This document shows positions 7,243-15,330 of a stretch of DNA of 34,180 nucleotides, piece by piece. How positions within the stretch are numbered: the first letter of the stretch is position 1; every line of letters begins with the position of its first letter. Source of the DNA: Holosporaceae bacterium (GTDB taxonomy: Bacteria; Pseudomonadota; Alphaproteobacteria; UBA3830); assembly GCA_031258475.1 (NCBI GenBank), contig JAIRMS010000046.1, positions 1 through 34,180 on the forward strand. The letters run 5' to 3'. A program made the translations under genes and the position numbers. The notes beneath the pieces were generated by a model, which saw only the letters and a list, made by a program, of their open reading frames with translations, did not search any database and had not been told where the DNA came from.

Positions 7243-8553
7243 ATGGAATTTGTTAGTCCTCTGTGGTCGGTCCCTTTTTTGGGAATCATTCTCTCGATGT
7301 CGTTTTTGCCACTTCTGGGCCCAAAATTTTGGGAAAAATACTCATGCTATGTTCCTTTGTTTTGGTCGGCGGTATATTTACTTCCGGTTTCCTATTGTTT
7401 TGGCTTTTCGAAAATCGCTCCAGCCATTTTTGAGCCGATACTTGCCGACTATATTCCTTTTATAATTCTAATTGCCACTCTGTACGTTGTTTCCGGAGGA
7501 ATTTTTGTGGATTTTCCCAGGGGAAACGGACCTCTTTTCAACTCCCTGTTTTTATTTTTTGGAAGTATCGTGGCGGGATGGATAGGAACCACCGGAGCGG
7601 CAGCTCTGCTAATTCGTCCTTTTTTGCGTGCGAATTTGGGACGAAGACACACGACCCATCTGATGGTTTTTTTTATATTTCTAGTTGCCAATGTTGGAGG
7701 AGCGGCTACTCCGCTGGGTGATCCTCCGTTGTTTATAGGATTCCTTAAGGGAATAGATTTTTTTTGGTTTATAAAGCATTTGTATCCGTTCCTGTTCGGT
7801 ACGACCACTGTTCTTTGTCTGCTATTTTTCATAATAGATTTCATATTGTTTAGAATTGATCTAGGAATCTCCTATGACAAAGGCAATGAACCAGTTTTCA
7901 GGATCCAGGGTTCGTCGAATATTATTCTAATAATATTGATTTTGCTAAGCGTTATTTTTTGCAATTTCAAAGGCGGATTTATGCTATGCGGAGAGAATTT
8001 TTCATACTCTTCCATCCTAAGAAACTTTTTACTTTTGCTTATCTCATTGATTTCTCTAAAAATTACTCCGGACGAAATCCGCATAAAAAATAGTTTCTCG
8101 CTTGCTCCGATAAAAGAAATCGCCGAGCTATTCGCCGGAATTTTTATAACGGTCACTCCAATTATAAATATACTGCATCAAGGAATTAATGGGGAATTTA
8201 GAAATTTATTTCAGTGGATTGCTCCACAGGGGGAATTCATTGCCGACAGATGTTTCTGGGTCAGTGGAGCGCTATCTTCGATTCTAGATAACGCTCCCAC
8301 ATTCCTTATTTTCTTCCATCTAACGGCCGGCGATCCGCATGTTCTAATGACGTTAAAGTCGAATATTCTAACGGCCTTTTCCCTGTCGACGGTATTTATG
8401 GGAGCGCTGACGTACATTGGGAATGCTCCGAATTTAATAGTAAAGTCCGTATCAATCACCCATGGATTGAAAGTTCCATCATTCCTTGGATATATGATAT
8501 GGTCGTTCGCAATATTACTGCCGATTTTCGCGGCAATCTCATGTTTTCTATAG
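7243..8553 (+). CDS. nhaD: NhaD-type Na+/H+ antiporter
   Basis: A 436-residue polytopic transporter of the ion-transporter superfamily, predicted to exchange Na+ (or Li+) for H+ across the inner membrane. Family hallmarks: G-T-T-G-A-A-A-L-L-I-R-P at 115-126, A-T-P-L-G-D-P-P-L-F at 155-164 with a discontinuous-helix Asp, and D-N-A-P-T-F-L near 349 in the second half-repeat, giving the inverted-repeat design of NhaD. The near-C-terminal G-N-A-P-N-L-I-V-K-S block matches too. NhaD proteins are frequent in intracellular alphaproteobacteria. The gene starts 3 bp after the DUF2232 stop and ends 9 bp before the rsmH start. Confidence 0.88.
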   Translation: MEFVSPLWSVPFLGIILSMSFLPLLGPKFWEKYSCYVPLFWSAVYLLPVSYCFGFSKIAPAIFEPILADYIPFIILIATLYVVSGGIFVDFPRGNGPLFNSLFLFFGSIVAGWIGTTGAAALLIRPFLRANLGRRHTTHLMVFFIFLVANVGGAATPLGDPPLFIGFLKGIDFFWFIKHLYPFLFGTTTVLCLLFFIIDFILFRIDLGISYDKGNEPVFRIQGSSNIILIILILLSVIFCNFKGGFMLCGENFSYSSILRNFLLLLISLISLKITPDEIRIKNSFSLAPIKEIAELFAGIFITVTPIINILHQGINGEFRNLFQWIAPQGEFIADRCFWVSGALSSILDNAPTFLIFFHLTAGDPHVLMTLKSNILTAFSLSTVFMGALTYIGNAPNLIVKSVSITHGLKVPSFLGYMIWSFAILLPIFAAISCFL

Positions 8554-8561
8554 AAAACGAA

Positions 8562-9422
8562 ATGTCGCAGCACATTCCTGTTTTATTAAGGGAAGTGATG
8601 ACCATGCTCGCTCCCAGAGATGGCGGAATCTACTTCGACGGAACTTTCGGCGGCGGCGGATATACAAAGGCAATTCTGGAAGCCGCAGATTGCAAAGTAA
8701 TCGCGGTCGATCGCGACATCCATGCCGCAACCATCGCCGACGAATTTAAAAATAGATATCCCTCCAGATTTGATTTCTTCCACGCAAAATTTGGCGATAT
8801 AAAAACAATTATAAAAACCAAATTGGACGGAATTGTTCTGGATCTGGGCGTTTCTAATTTTCAATTAACGGATCCCTCAAGAGGATTTTCCTTTAATCTT
8901 TCAGGTCCTTTGGATATGCGAATGGGGCTATGCGACGACAGCGCGCTGGACATTATTCGAAAATACTCGGAACAAAATTTGGCGAACATCATCTACGAAT
9001 TAGGAGAAGAGCACTTTTCTCGGAGAATCGCAAAAAGTATTAAACTGAATCTTTCCAAAATACACAGTACGGAAGATTTGGCCAACGTAATTCGTTCCTG
9101 TGTAAAAAGGAGAGGAAAAACCGATCCTGCAACCAAAACGTTCCAAGCTTTGAGAATTTTCGTAAACAAAGAACTGGAAGAATTAAAAAATGTCCTGCGT
9201 GATTCCGTCGATCTCTTAAATTCCAATGGAAAAATTATGGTCGTCAGTTTCCATTCGCTGGAAGATCGCATGGTGAAATTCTTTTTTAAAGAGCTTGCAT
9301 CGAGCGGAAAATTCAGCTTATTGACCAAAAAACCAATCGCCCCATCCGCAGAGGAAATTTCACGCAATCGCAAATCAAGATCGGCAAAACTTCGCGGAGT
9401 TTGTATGCAGGAAACGGCATGA
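8562..9422 (+). CDS. rsmH: 16S rRNA (cytosine1402-N4)-methyltransferase RsmH (MraW)
   Basis: A 286-residue SAM-dependent enzyme that methylates N4 of C1402 in the ribosomal P site. Seen: the N-terminal H-I-P-V-L-L-R-E-V, SAM loop D-G-T-F-G-G-G-G-Y at 26-34, acidic D50 at the end of strand 2, DLGVSNFQL at 94-102, RGFSF and LDMRM near 107-121, and the C-terminal F-H-S-L-E-D-R plus R-N-x-R-S-R-S-A-K-L-R. ATG 8562 gives the normal family N-terminus; earlier in-frame starts lie inside nhaD. The gene normally belongs to the dcw division/cell-wall cluster, but ftsL, ftsI and murE do not follow here. A convergent ABC ATPase gene ends 28 bp further on. Confidence 0.95.
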   Translation: MSQHIPVLLREVMTMLAPRDGGIYFDGTFGGGGYTKAILEAADCKVIAVDRDIHAATIADEFKNRYPSRFDFFHAKFGDIKTIIKTKLDGIVLDLGVSNFQLTDPSRGFSFNLSGPLDMRMGLCDDSALDIIRKYSEQNLANIIYELGEEHFSRRIAKSIKLNLSKIHSTEDLANVIRSCVKRRGKTDPATKTFQALRIFVNKELEELKNVLRDSVDLLNSNGKIMVVSFHSLEDRMVKFFFKELASSGKFSLLTKKPIAPSAEEISRNRKSRSAKLRGVCMQETA

Positions 9423-9450
9423 CACAAAACGAAGAAGCCCAATTTACGAA

Positions 9451-10590
9451 CTACATGGCCAAAATAATGCCATTCTCCGACTGCCAGTGCAAAAAAACCT
9501 CGTCTTCCCATTGAATCGGACGTTCTGCCGCGCGGACTAGATTGGCTACCGTGGCGAAAATCACCGTTCCGGATCGAAGTTTTACGTGGTAAATGGAGAC
9601 GTCGCCGAGATATACGATGTCTTTCACAACGCCGCTGGTCCAGTTGTATTCGTCCTTTGGTTGAATATCGGTCAACATAACTTTTTCCGGACGAATAGCC
9701 ACGCTGATTTGCGCTCCCACCGGAACGGAGGCCGAGTGACTAACATAGAGATTTTTCTCCATTGCGGTGGACTTGACGATCACGTGATCCGATCTCTCCT
9801 CGACGATAATTCCATCGAACAGATTTACCAATCCGATAAAATTGGCAACGTACTTGGAGTTTGGGTATTCGTAGATCTCCGTTGGACCTCCGACCTGTAG
9901 AATTCGTCCCTCATTCATCAATCCAATGCGAGAAGACATGGTCATGGCCTCCTCCTGATCGTGCGAAACCATTATGAAGGTAACTCCGACCTTTTCCTGA
10001 ATGTTTACCAGCTCCAATTGGGTGCGTTCGCGCAATTTTTTATCGAGAGCCGCAAGAGGCTCGTCCAATAAGACTAGTTTTGGATGCTTAACCAGACTCC
10101 TGGCAAGCGCGACTCTCTGCATTTCTCCTCCGGAAAGCTGATTTGGCCTTCGTTGTTCATAGCCGCTCATTTGAACTAATTCGAGATATGCGTTCACTCT
10201 GTCTCTGATTTCATTCCTGGGTATTCCTTCCTGAATCAATCCAAAAGCAACGTTTTGCTCGACCGTCATATGAGGAAACAAAGCATAGGACTGAAACACC
10301 ATGCTAACGGGACGTTTATAGGCTGGGGTGTCGGTCATATCCATTCCATCGATGAATATCTTTCCAGAGGTTGGAGTTTCAAATCCAGCCAACATCCTAA
10401 GCAAAGTTGTTTTTCCGCAGCCTGATCTTCCCAGCAGAGAAAATAACTCGCCTCTATATATGGAAAGAGACACGTCGTTCACGGCGATTCTCCCCCCAAA
10501 CGTTTTGGTGATATTTTTTATCGAAACGTACGGCTGAGCCTTGGGATCTTGCCAGGGCTCAAGATTACTTAGATACTTAGACTGAGACAT
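9451..10590 (-). CDS. potG: PotG/PotA-type ABC transporter ATPase (polyamine import family)
   Basis: A 379-residue importer ATPase closest in appearance to PotG of the putrescine system. Walker A GRSGCGKT at 54-61, Q-loop Q100, signature L-S-G-G-E-M-Q-R at 152-159 (Glu where Gln is usual), Walker B LVLLDEP at 172-178, switch His210, and a C-terminal TOBE regulatory domain (about 290-375). FQSYALFPHMTVEQNVAFGL and D-Q-E-E-A-M-T-M are shared with PotG. No binding protein or permease gene is beside it: the histidine kinase gene lies 86 bp upstream and rsmH is convergent. It may serve a distant potHIF, or energise the ATPase-less sugar transporter at 23.7-26.8 kb; that is inference. Substrate confidence is moderate. 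Confidence 0.8.
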   Translation of the reverse strand: MSQSKYLSNLEPWQDPKAQPYVSIKNITKTFGGRIAVNDVSLSIYRGELFSLLGRSGCGKTTLLRMLAGFETPTSGKIFIDGMDMTDTPAYKRPVSMVFQSYALFPHMTVEQNVAFGLIQEGIPRNEIRDRVNAYLELVQMSGYEQRRPNQLSGGEMQRVALARSLVKHPKLVLLDEPLAALDKKLRERTQLELVNIQEKVGVTFIMVSHDQEEAMTMSSRIGLMNEGRILQVGGPTEIYEYPNSKYVANFIGLVNLFDGIIVEERSDHVIVKSTAMEKNLYVSHSASVPVGAQISVAIRPEKVMLTDIQPKDEYNWTSGVVKDIVYLGDVSIYHVKLRSGTVIFATVANLVRAAERPIQWEDEVFLHWQSENGIILAM

Positions 10591-10676
10591 GCCAAAAAAC
10601 CCGCTGCTACACTTTCGAGAGAATTTATAGCACGGCGCAACTACTCTTAAAAGTAACGGAACACTAAAATCACTCT

Positions 10677-12752
10677 CTAGTCTCGAACCTCAAAGGAGAT
10701 ATTTTCGACACCCCCTATTTTAAAAAATATTTTTAGGAATCTGCATTTTTCGGCAAACTTTTTAATTCTTGAAATATAAACGCTCGTTACGATGAGAGAA
10801 CGGTTTTGCGTGCCACTTCTTTCTATAACATCTACGCCGTTTATGCCCTGCCCTCTTAATTCATAGTCTGCGAACAGAAACACCCTGTCTTTTTCTTCGA
10901 GAGAATTAATGAAATCAACCGTCTCCTGTCCCTGAGTGAAACATGCTGCTTTAATATTTCCACCGAGGCTTGCGAATCGATCTTTCCAAATTTCATGAAT
11001 CGACGCATCGTCGTCCAATACAACTACGGTGTCGCCTTTATATAAAACCACTCTATCGCTGAACCAACTCGGAGCATCACATTTGGGAAACGTGAGCGTA
11101 ATTTCGGTGCCGACGTTTTCAGTGGACTTGACAGACATCTTACCATTCGTCGCCTGCAAAGTGTCCGTAATTTGCTGCATGCCAATGCCATGTCCGGCCT
11201 TTTTGCCCGTAACTGAAATACCGGATGTAATTTTATTGATAATATTTTGCGGCATACCTTTGCCATTGTCTTTTATGCATATCTCAATAAGCTGGTCTTT
11301 TATGATAAAATCTACGTCGATGAACCCTTTCCGATCACCAATAGCCTCCACTGCATTATCCAATAGATTAGAAATCATACGACAAAAACTGGAATAATTA
11401 CCTTTAATGAAAGTAAAATCCTGTGGCGGATTGCATTTGTAATTAAACGTTATATCCTTGCTCATATTCAGGCTCTTTTTGTTATTGACCATTTCCTGCA
11501 AGCCTAACCGAACACAAATATAATCCTCTTCTTTTACGGAGAAGTCCTCATTTTTATGATACTTTTCGAGTAGACTATTAAGACTATAATCTATGTTTGC
11601 TATTACGTTTCTAAACGCAATATGATCCTTTTCCGGGAGAATGCTGCAATTACGATTTAACAACATGGACAACGTGAGCAACGGCGAGCGAATATCATGC
11701 GCTATTTGTCCAGCCAGCCTTTGCATCTCTTTCTGCTTTGCTAACTGCTGGAGCTGTTTCACAGCCGTCAGATCAACGGCAAGCCCTATAACCCCCTCCA
11801 CATTGTCATTAATTATCAGTGGAGCCTTTATGCTATAATAGGTCTTGCCATTATAATGCTCTTCCTTGGAGATCTGCTTTTTCGTCCGTATAACTTCCGA
11901 AGTTGTGCTCCAAGACTGCTGGCTTAATTTTTTCGCGTTGACATCGCCAATTATACTGTCTAGAGCGTAGTTTTTGTATATATGATTGCCGAATTTATCG
12001 ATCACGAAGAAGTTAACTTTTTCGACTTTTTCCTTCATGAATGTGACCACTTCCCTGTCGATCATGTTACTGTGCAGCTCGCAATGCTTGGAATTTCGCT
12101 GCGCCCATCTGGACGTTTTATATGCAAGATGAAAAACCGGGCTATTGTAGCGCTTCATGGCGTTTTCCATACAACGAGCAAGGCTCATGGGATATACCAA
12201 ATTTGCACCGCGAAGAAACGCACATACATACGCACACTCCTCCAACATAAAATCAACACAATCCTCCAATCCTCGATTGCCCTTATAGGCTGCCACGGCC
12301 GAATCGGCATACACAAGATCTCTAAATTCTCTTATGATTCCGTTACCATCTTGATCTCCGCCGTAGTCCGCTAATATTTTCTTATGCCAATATTTGAATT
12401 CGTCAGTTTTAATACCATCAGCCCAGGATTTTACGGTCGTATCGACAGTCAAGTTATCGATATAGTCTTTATTATTTAAAAACCACATTGTGGGAACGTC
12501 AGATTCAGAATATTGAGCAAATTCCGGAATACAATGCCTATACAGATATGAAGTATCCGTAATAATTATTTTCTTTATCTTATTCTTGATTGATGTGCCA
12601 TTTATTGTATTTACGAGATCCTCAAATCCCTCCCCAGTTTGCGAAGCGCAGGCATACGATATAACAATATCCAAAACCACGCTATTATCAGCCGCGGATT
12701 CAAAAAAACTTTTTGCCTCGGCGGCCCATTTTACGTTTCTTTCCACAGTCAC
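10677..12752 (-). CDS. Hybrid histidine kinase with N-terminal cyclodipeptide-synthase-like domain
   Basis: A 691-residue soluble protein with no membrane helix. Residues ~20-220 resemble tRNA-dependent cyclodipeptide synthases (CDPS): D-I-V-I-S32-Y-A-C at the position of the catalytic-Ser strand, K-I-I-I-T-D-T-S-Y-L-Y-R-H at 61-73, then D-F-M-L-E-E-C-A at 167-174 and L-V-Y187-P188, the Y-P pair of the XYP subfamily. Residues ~232-335 are a PAS domain. HisKA has the phospho-acceptor His352 in A-H-D-I-R-S-P. The ATPase has N462/N466 (N box), D495-N-G-K-G (G1) and G520-H-G-I-G (G2). Residues ~573-680 are a receiver-like domain with D580-D-D and likely phospho-site D629. The GTG start at 12752 has a strong GGGAGG six bases upstream. 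No cognate regulator or cyclodipeptide-tailoring gene is nearby. Kinase assignment is secure; CDPS homology is by motif and order only, and Phe168 replaces the family's usual Tyr, so catalysis is uncertain. Confidence 0.85.
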   Translation of the reverse strand: MTVERNVKWAAEAKSFFESAADNSVVLDIVISYACASQTGEGFEDLVNTINGTSIKNKIKKIIITDTSYLYRHCIPEFAQYSESDVPTMWFLNNKDYIDNLTVDTTVKSWADGIKTDEFKYWHKKILADYGGDQDGNGIIREFRDLVYADSAVAAYKGNRGLEDCVDFMLEECAYVCAFLRGANLVYPMSLARCMENAMKRYNSPVFHLAYKTSRWAQRNSKHCELHSNMIDREVVTFMKEKVEKVNFFVIDKFGNHIYKNYALDSIIGDVNAKKLSQQSWSTTSEVIRTKKQISKEEHYNGKTYYSIKAPLIINDNVEGVIGLAVDLTAVKQLQQLAKQKEMQRLAGQIAHDIRSPLLTLSMLLNRNCSILPEKDHIAFRNVIANIDYSLNSLLEKYHKNEDFSVKEEDYICVRLGLQEMVNNKKSLNMSKDITFNYKCNPPQDFTFIKGNYSSFCRMISNLLDNAVEAIGDRKGFIDVDFIIKDQLIEICIKDNGKGMPQNIINKITSGISVTGKKAGHGIGMQQITDTLQATNGKMSVKSTENVGTEITLTFPKCDAPSWFSDRVVLYKGDTVVVLDDDASIHEIWKDRFASLGGNIKAACFTQGQETVDFINSLEEKDRVFLFADYELRGQGINGVDVIERSGTQNRSLIVTSVYISRIKKFAEKCRFLKIFFKIGGVENISFEVRD

Positions 12753-12878
12753 CAGAATCCTCCCTACCCAAAAATTTCCAACGATGCAACTGCAGAGCGA
12801 CAGAAAGCTCCGGCATCATTGCGAACAGAACAATCCACAAAAGCAGTGCATAACTGAACCACACACCCCTGAGGTGAT

Positions 12879-12907
12879 TTTATACACAAACGCTCCCACT
12901 TATACAA
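12879..12907 (-). promoter_or_regulatory. Possible promoter of the hybrid kinase gene
   Basis: On the minus strand, TTGTAT (12902-12907), a 17-bp spacer and TATAAA (12879-12884) precede the kinase start by about 125 bp. The -10 is 5/6 but the -35 has only TTG, so this is tentative. Confidence 0.3.
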
Positions 12908-12972
12908 CTTACAACTGTACACAGCTTACATGATACAATCTTTAACTTGGCATGCGCAAGAATAATTTTTTT

Positions 12973-12988
12973 TTGTGAGATATCACAA
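12973..12988. promoter_or_regulatory. Perfect palindromic site TTGTGA-N4-TCACAA
   Basis: TTGTGAGATATCACAA has 6-bp half-sites around GATA. It resembles operators of the CRP/FNR superfamily, but the 4-bp spacer is FNR-like while the half-site is CRP-like. It lies upstream of both divergent genes (the kinase gene and hslV). Confidence 0.3.
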
Positions 12989-13284
12989 CTTGCGAGAAGC
13001 ATTTTATTCTAGGCGACGAGAGGAAAAAATACTCTCTCCAAATAAGGGAAACAGCGATTACATTGTAGCCTGAGGATTGTTGGTAGCGAAGATATTGAGG
13101 AAGATTTACGCTATAAGAATTCACGGACAGCGAGTAATTTGCGTCTTGGTTTGAAACTTGAAGGTGCAGTTTCTGGATATTTGGTCACGTATAGATTGAA
13201 AAATGGATCGGAAGGATTTAGCATCACTCGGGGACTGAAGGTGAATTTTATGTTTATAAAAAAATTAGTGTGGCAGGTAAAATC

Positions 13285-13830
13285 ATGACGTGGATGGGAA
13301 CGACCATTCTTTCGGTAAGAAAAGGCAATCAGGTGGTGGTCGCGGGAGATGGCCAGGTCACGATGGGCAACGCCGTCGTGAAAGCCAATGCGCGCAAGGT
13401 CAGATTTCTTTCGTCCGGAAATGTTCTTGTTGGATTTGCAGGTGCGACCGCCGACGCGTTTTCCCTATTCGAGAGATTGGAATCGAAACTGGATCAATAT
13501 CCCGGACAGCTGCAGAGGGCGTGCGTGGAGTTGGCAAAGGATTGGAGAACAGATAAATTTCTGAGAAAGTTAGAAGCCATGATGGCCGTCGTAGATAAGG
13601 GCGTTTCGCTAATTCTCACAGGAACCGGCGACGTTCTGGAGCCTCAAGATGGAATTATCGGCATAGGATCCGGGGGAAATTTCGCGTTGGCCGCCGCCAG
13701 AGCGCTTATGGATCAAGATCTGTCCGCGGAAGAAATTGCAAAAAAATCGATGAAAATTGCCGGGGACCTGTGTATATACACGAATCATTCGCTTGTTTTG
13801 GAAAAAATTGATATCAAGGAGCAATTATGA
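13285..13830 (+). CDS. hslV: ATP-dependent protease peptidase subunit HslV
   Basis: The threonine-protease chamber of the HslUV (ClpQY) proteasome-like complex. The 181-residue product has a short propeptide M-T-W-M-G followed by T-T-I-L-S-V-R-K-G; the first Thr after Gly is the predicted nucleophile exposed by processing, as in other alphaproteobacterial HslV. AGDGQVTMG and K-A-N-A-R-K-V-R-F-L follow, and G-S-G-G-N-F-A-L-A-A-A-R-A-L is the family block near 135. I chose ATG 13285 because AGG lies 7 bp upstream; the in-frame GTG at 13270 has no such site. hslU overlaps by 4 bp (ATGA). Confidence 0.96.
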   Translation: MTWMGTTILSVRKGNQVVVAGDGQVTMGNAVVKANARKVRFLSSGNVLVGFAGATADAFSLFERLESKLDQYPGQLQRACVELAKDWRTDKFLRKLEAMMAVVDKGVSLILTGTGDVLEPQDGIIGIGSGGNFALAAARALMDQDLSAEEIAKKSMKIAGDLCIYTNHSLVLEKIDIKEQL

Positions 13831-15128
13831 CGTCGTTAACGCCTGGTCAGATAGTGTCGGAGCTGGATAGGTTCATCGTGGGCCACATGGAGGCGAAAAA
13901 AGCCGTCGCAATTGCGCTGCGTAATCGCTGGAGAAGGCAACAGGTGCCTAGCCCGCTGAAGGAGGAGATTCTTCCCAAAAATATTCTCATGATGGGTCCT
14001 ACCGGAGTCGGAAAAACTGAAATCGCAAGAAGACTGGCGAAACTTGCCGACGCTCCTTTTATAAAAGTGGAGGCGACAAAATTCACCGAAGTGGGATACG
14101 TGGGCCGCGATGTCGAGCAAATTATTCGCGATTTGATGGAAATGGCGGTTTCGGAAACCAGGGAAAGACATCGCAATCTTTTCAGAGAAGAGGCCAAACG
14201 AAACGCCGAAGAAAAAATTATTAACGCCCTGGTCGGAGAAAATGCCGGCCAGGAAACCCGCGATAAATTTCAAAAAATGCTGGACGCCAAACAGCTGGAA
14301 GATAGAGAAGTAGAAATAAACGTGGCAGATTCTCCGGTTCAATCCTTTGAAATTCCCGGTGCTCCTGGCGCCCAAATCGGCATGCTCAATCTATCGGACA
14401 TGGTTAATAACGCTCTGGGAATCAATAGAAGCAAGATGCGCAAAGTTACCGTCAAAGAGGCGCGCGAACTAATCTCCGCCGAAGAAAGCGAGAAGCTTAT
14501 AGATCGCGACAAAGCTGTCCGTGAAGCCATATTTTCCGTGGAACAAAACGGTATCGTTTTTATCGACGAGATAGATAAAATTTGCGCTAGAAACGCCTCC
14601 GGAGCAGACGTAAGCCGGGAAGGAGTCCAGAGAGATCTTTTGCCGTTGATAGAGGGCTGTTCCGTTTCGACAAAATATGGAGCGATAAAAACGGACTATA
14701 TTCTTTTTATAGCTTCCGGAGCTTTTTATGCGTCGAAGCCGTCGGATCTATTGCCGGAGCTCCAGGGACGTCTGCCCATTCGCGTGGAACTGGCCAATCT
14801 AACGGAGGAAGATTTTTTCAAAATTCTGAACGAAACAGACAGCAGTCTAATCAAGCAGTACTGCGCTCTTCTAAAAATCGAAGGAGTCGCCATTGATTTT
14901 AGGGATGACGGAGTGAAAAAAATTGCTGAACTGGCGGCAATTGTAAATAAAAATGTGGAAAACATAGGCGCCCGCCGACTCCATACCATAATCGAAAAAC
15001 TTTTGGAAGAAATCAGCTTTTTGGCGGATCAAAAGTCCGGAGAAACCGTGCTGATCGATTCAAAATACGTGGAGGAAAAAGTTGGTCATCTCGCAACCCA
15101 CCGAGATCTTTCAAGATTCATTTTATGA
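13827..15128 (+). CDS. hslU: HslU ATPase unfoldase subunit
   Basis: A 433-residue AAA+ (Clp/Hsp100) ATPase that unfolds substrates and feeds them to HslV. Walker A GPTGVGKT at 57-64, pore motif G-Y-V-G at 90-93, the family-specific I domain (about 110-230), Walker B IVFIDEID at 243-250, and F-I-A-S-G-A-F after it as sensor 1 region. The C-terminus ends L-S-R-F-I-L, the tail that inserts into HslV to activate it. Length is normal. Start ATG 13827 overlaps the hslV stop. Confidence 0.97.
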   Translation: MTSLTPGQIVSELDRFIVGHMEAKKAVAIALRNRWRRQQVPSPLKEEILPKNILMMGPTGVGKTEIARRLAKLADAPFIKVEATKFTEVGYVGRDVEQIIRDLMEMAVSETRERHRNLFREEAKRNAEEKIINALVGENAGQETRDKFQKMLDAKQLEDREVEINVADSPVQSFEIPGAPGAQIGMLNLSDMVNNALGINRSKMRKVTVKEARELISAEESEKLIDRDKAVREAIFSVEQNGIVFIDEIDKICARNASGADVSREGVQRDLLPLIEGCSVSTKYGAIKTDYILFIASGAFYASKPSDLLPELQGRLPIRVELANLTEEDFFKILNETDSSLIKQYCALLKIEGVAIDFRDDGVKKIAELAAIVNKNVENIGARRLHTIIEKLLEEISFLADQKSGETVLIDSKYVEEKVGHLATHRDLSRFIL

Positions 15129-15330
15129 TCCGTCACTGGAGAGCGAACAATTTTGAGTAAACACAAAATCACTCAATAACGATGATTTCCTTGACATTCG
15201 CATTCCTCTATAACAATTGCACACTTATTATATCTTTATCGACAAATATCTTCAAGAACTTATCGCTATTTAATTGTGAGGAATGGTATAACAGCTTCGC
15301 AATTGCCTCGATTATCGAATGGTAATGGCG

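Larger units (their letters stand above)
12753..13284. other. Intergenic region between the divergent kinase and hslV genes
   Basis: About 530 bp separate the divergent starts. The kinase-proximal part has a possible promoter. The middle has a palindrome (12973-12988). The hslV-proximal part contains an 80-codon open frame (13046-13288, +) without a plausible start codon. Its composition alternates hydrophobic and polar residues (for example LRLGLKLEGAVSGYLVTYRL), reminiscent of beta-barrel strands. It could be the tail of a lost outer-membrane protein gene, or chance. I recognise no tRNA or complete gene here. Confidence 0.5.

Noticed and set aside
9419..9514. 31-codon ORF coupled to the rsmH stop by ATGA
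   Set aside because: It is very short, has no recognisable motif, and most of it overlaps the well-supported 3' end of the potG-type gene. Mentioned only as a possible ftsL stump.
12973..12988. CRP binding site
   Set aside because: The half-sites match TGTGA/TCACA but the spacer is 4 bp rather than 6, so I report only an unnamed palindrome.
12942..13124. 60-codon minus-strand ORF in the kinase-hslV gap
   Set aside because: No similarity, no ribosome site, and composition looks like chance in AT-rich DNA.
13046..13288. 80-codon open frame before hslV with beta-strand-like pattern
   Set aside because: No start codon or ribosome site, and it runs over the hslV start. Not enough to call a gene or a named pseudogene.
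15129..15330. Terminator or small RNA between hslU and recJ
   Set aside because: Only weak short dyads (for example TTGAGT...ACTCAA) and no T-tract; a TTGACA there has no properly spaced -10. I see nothing convincing in this 200-bp gap.
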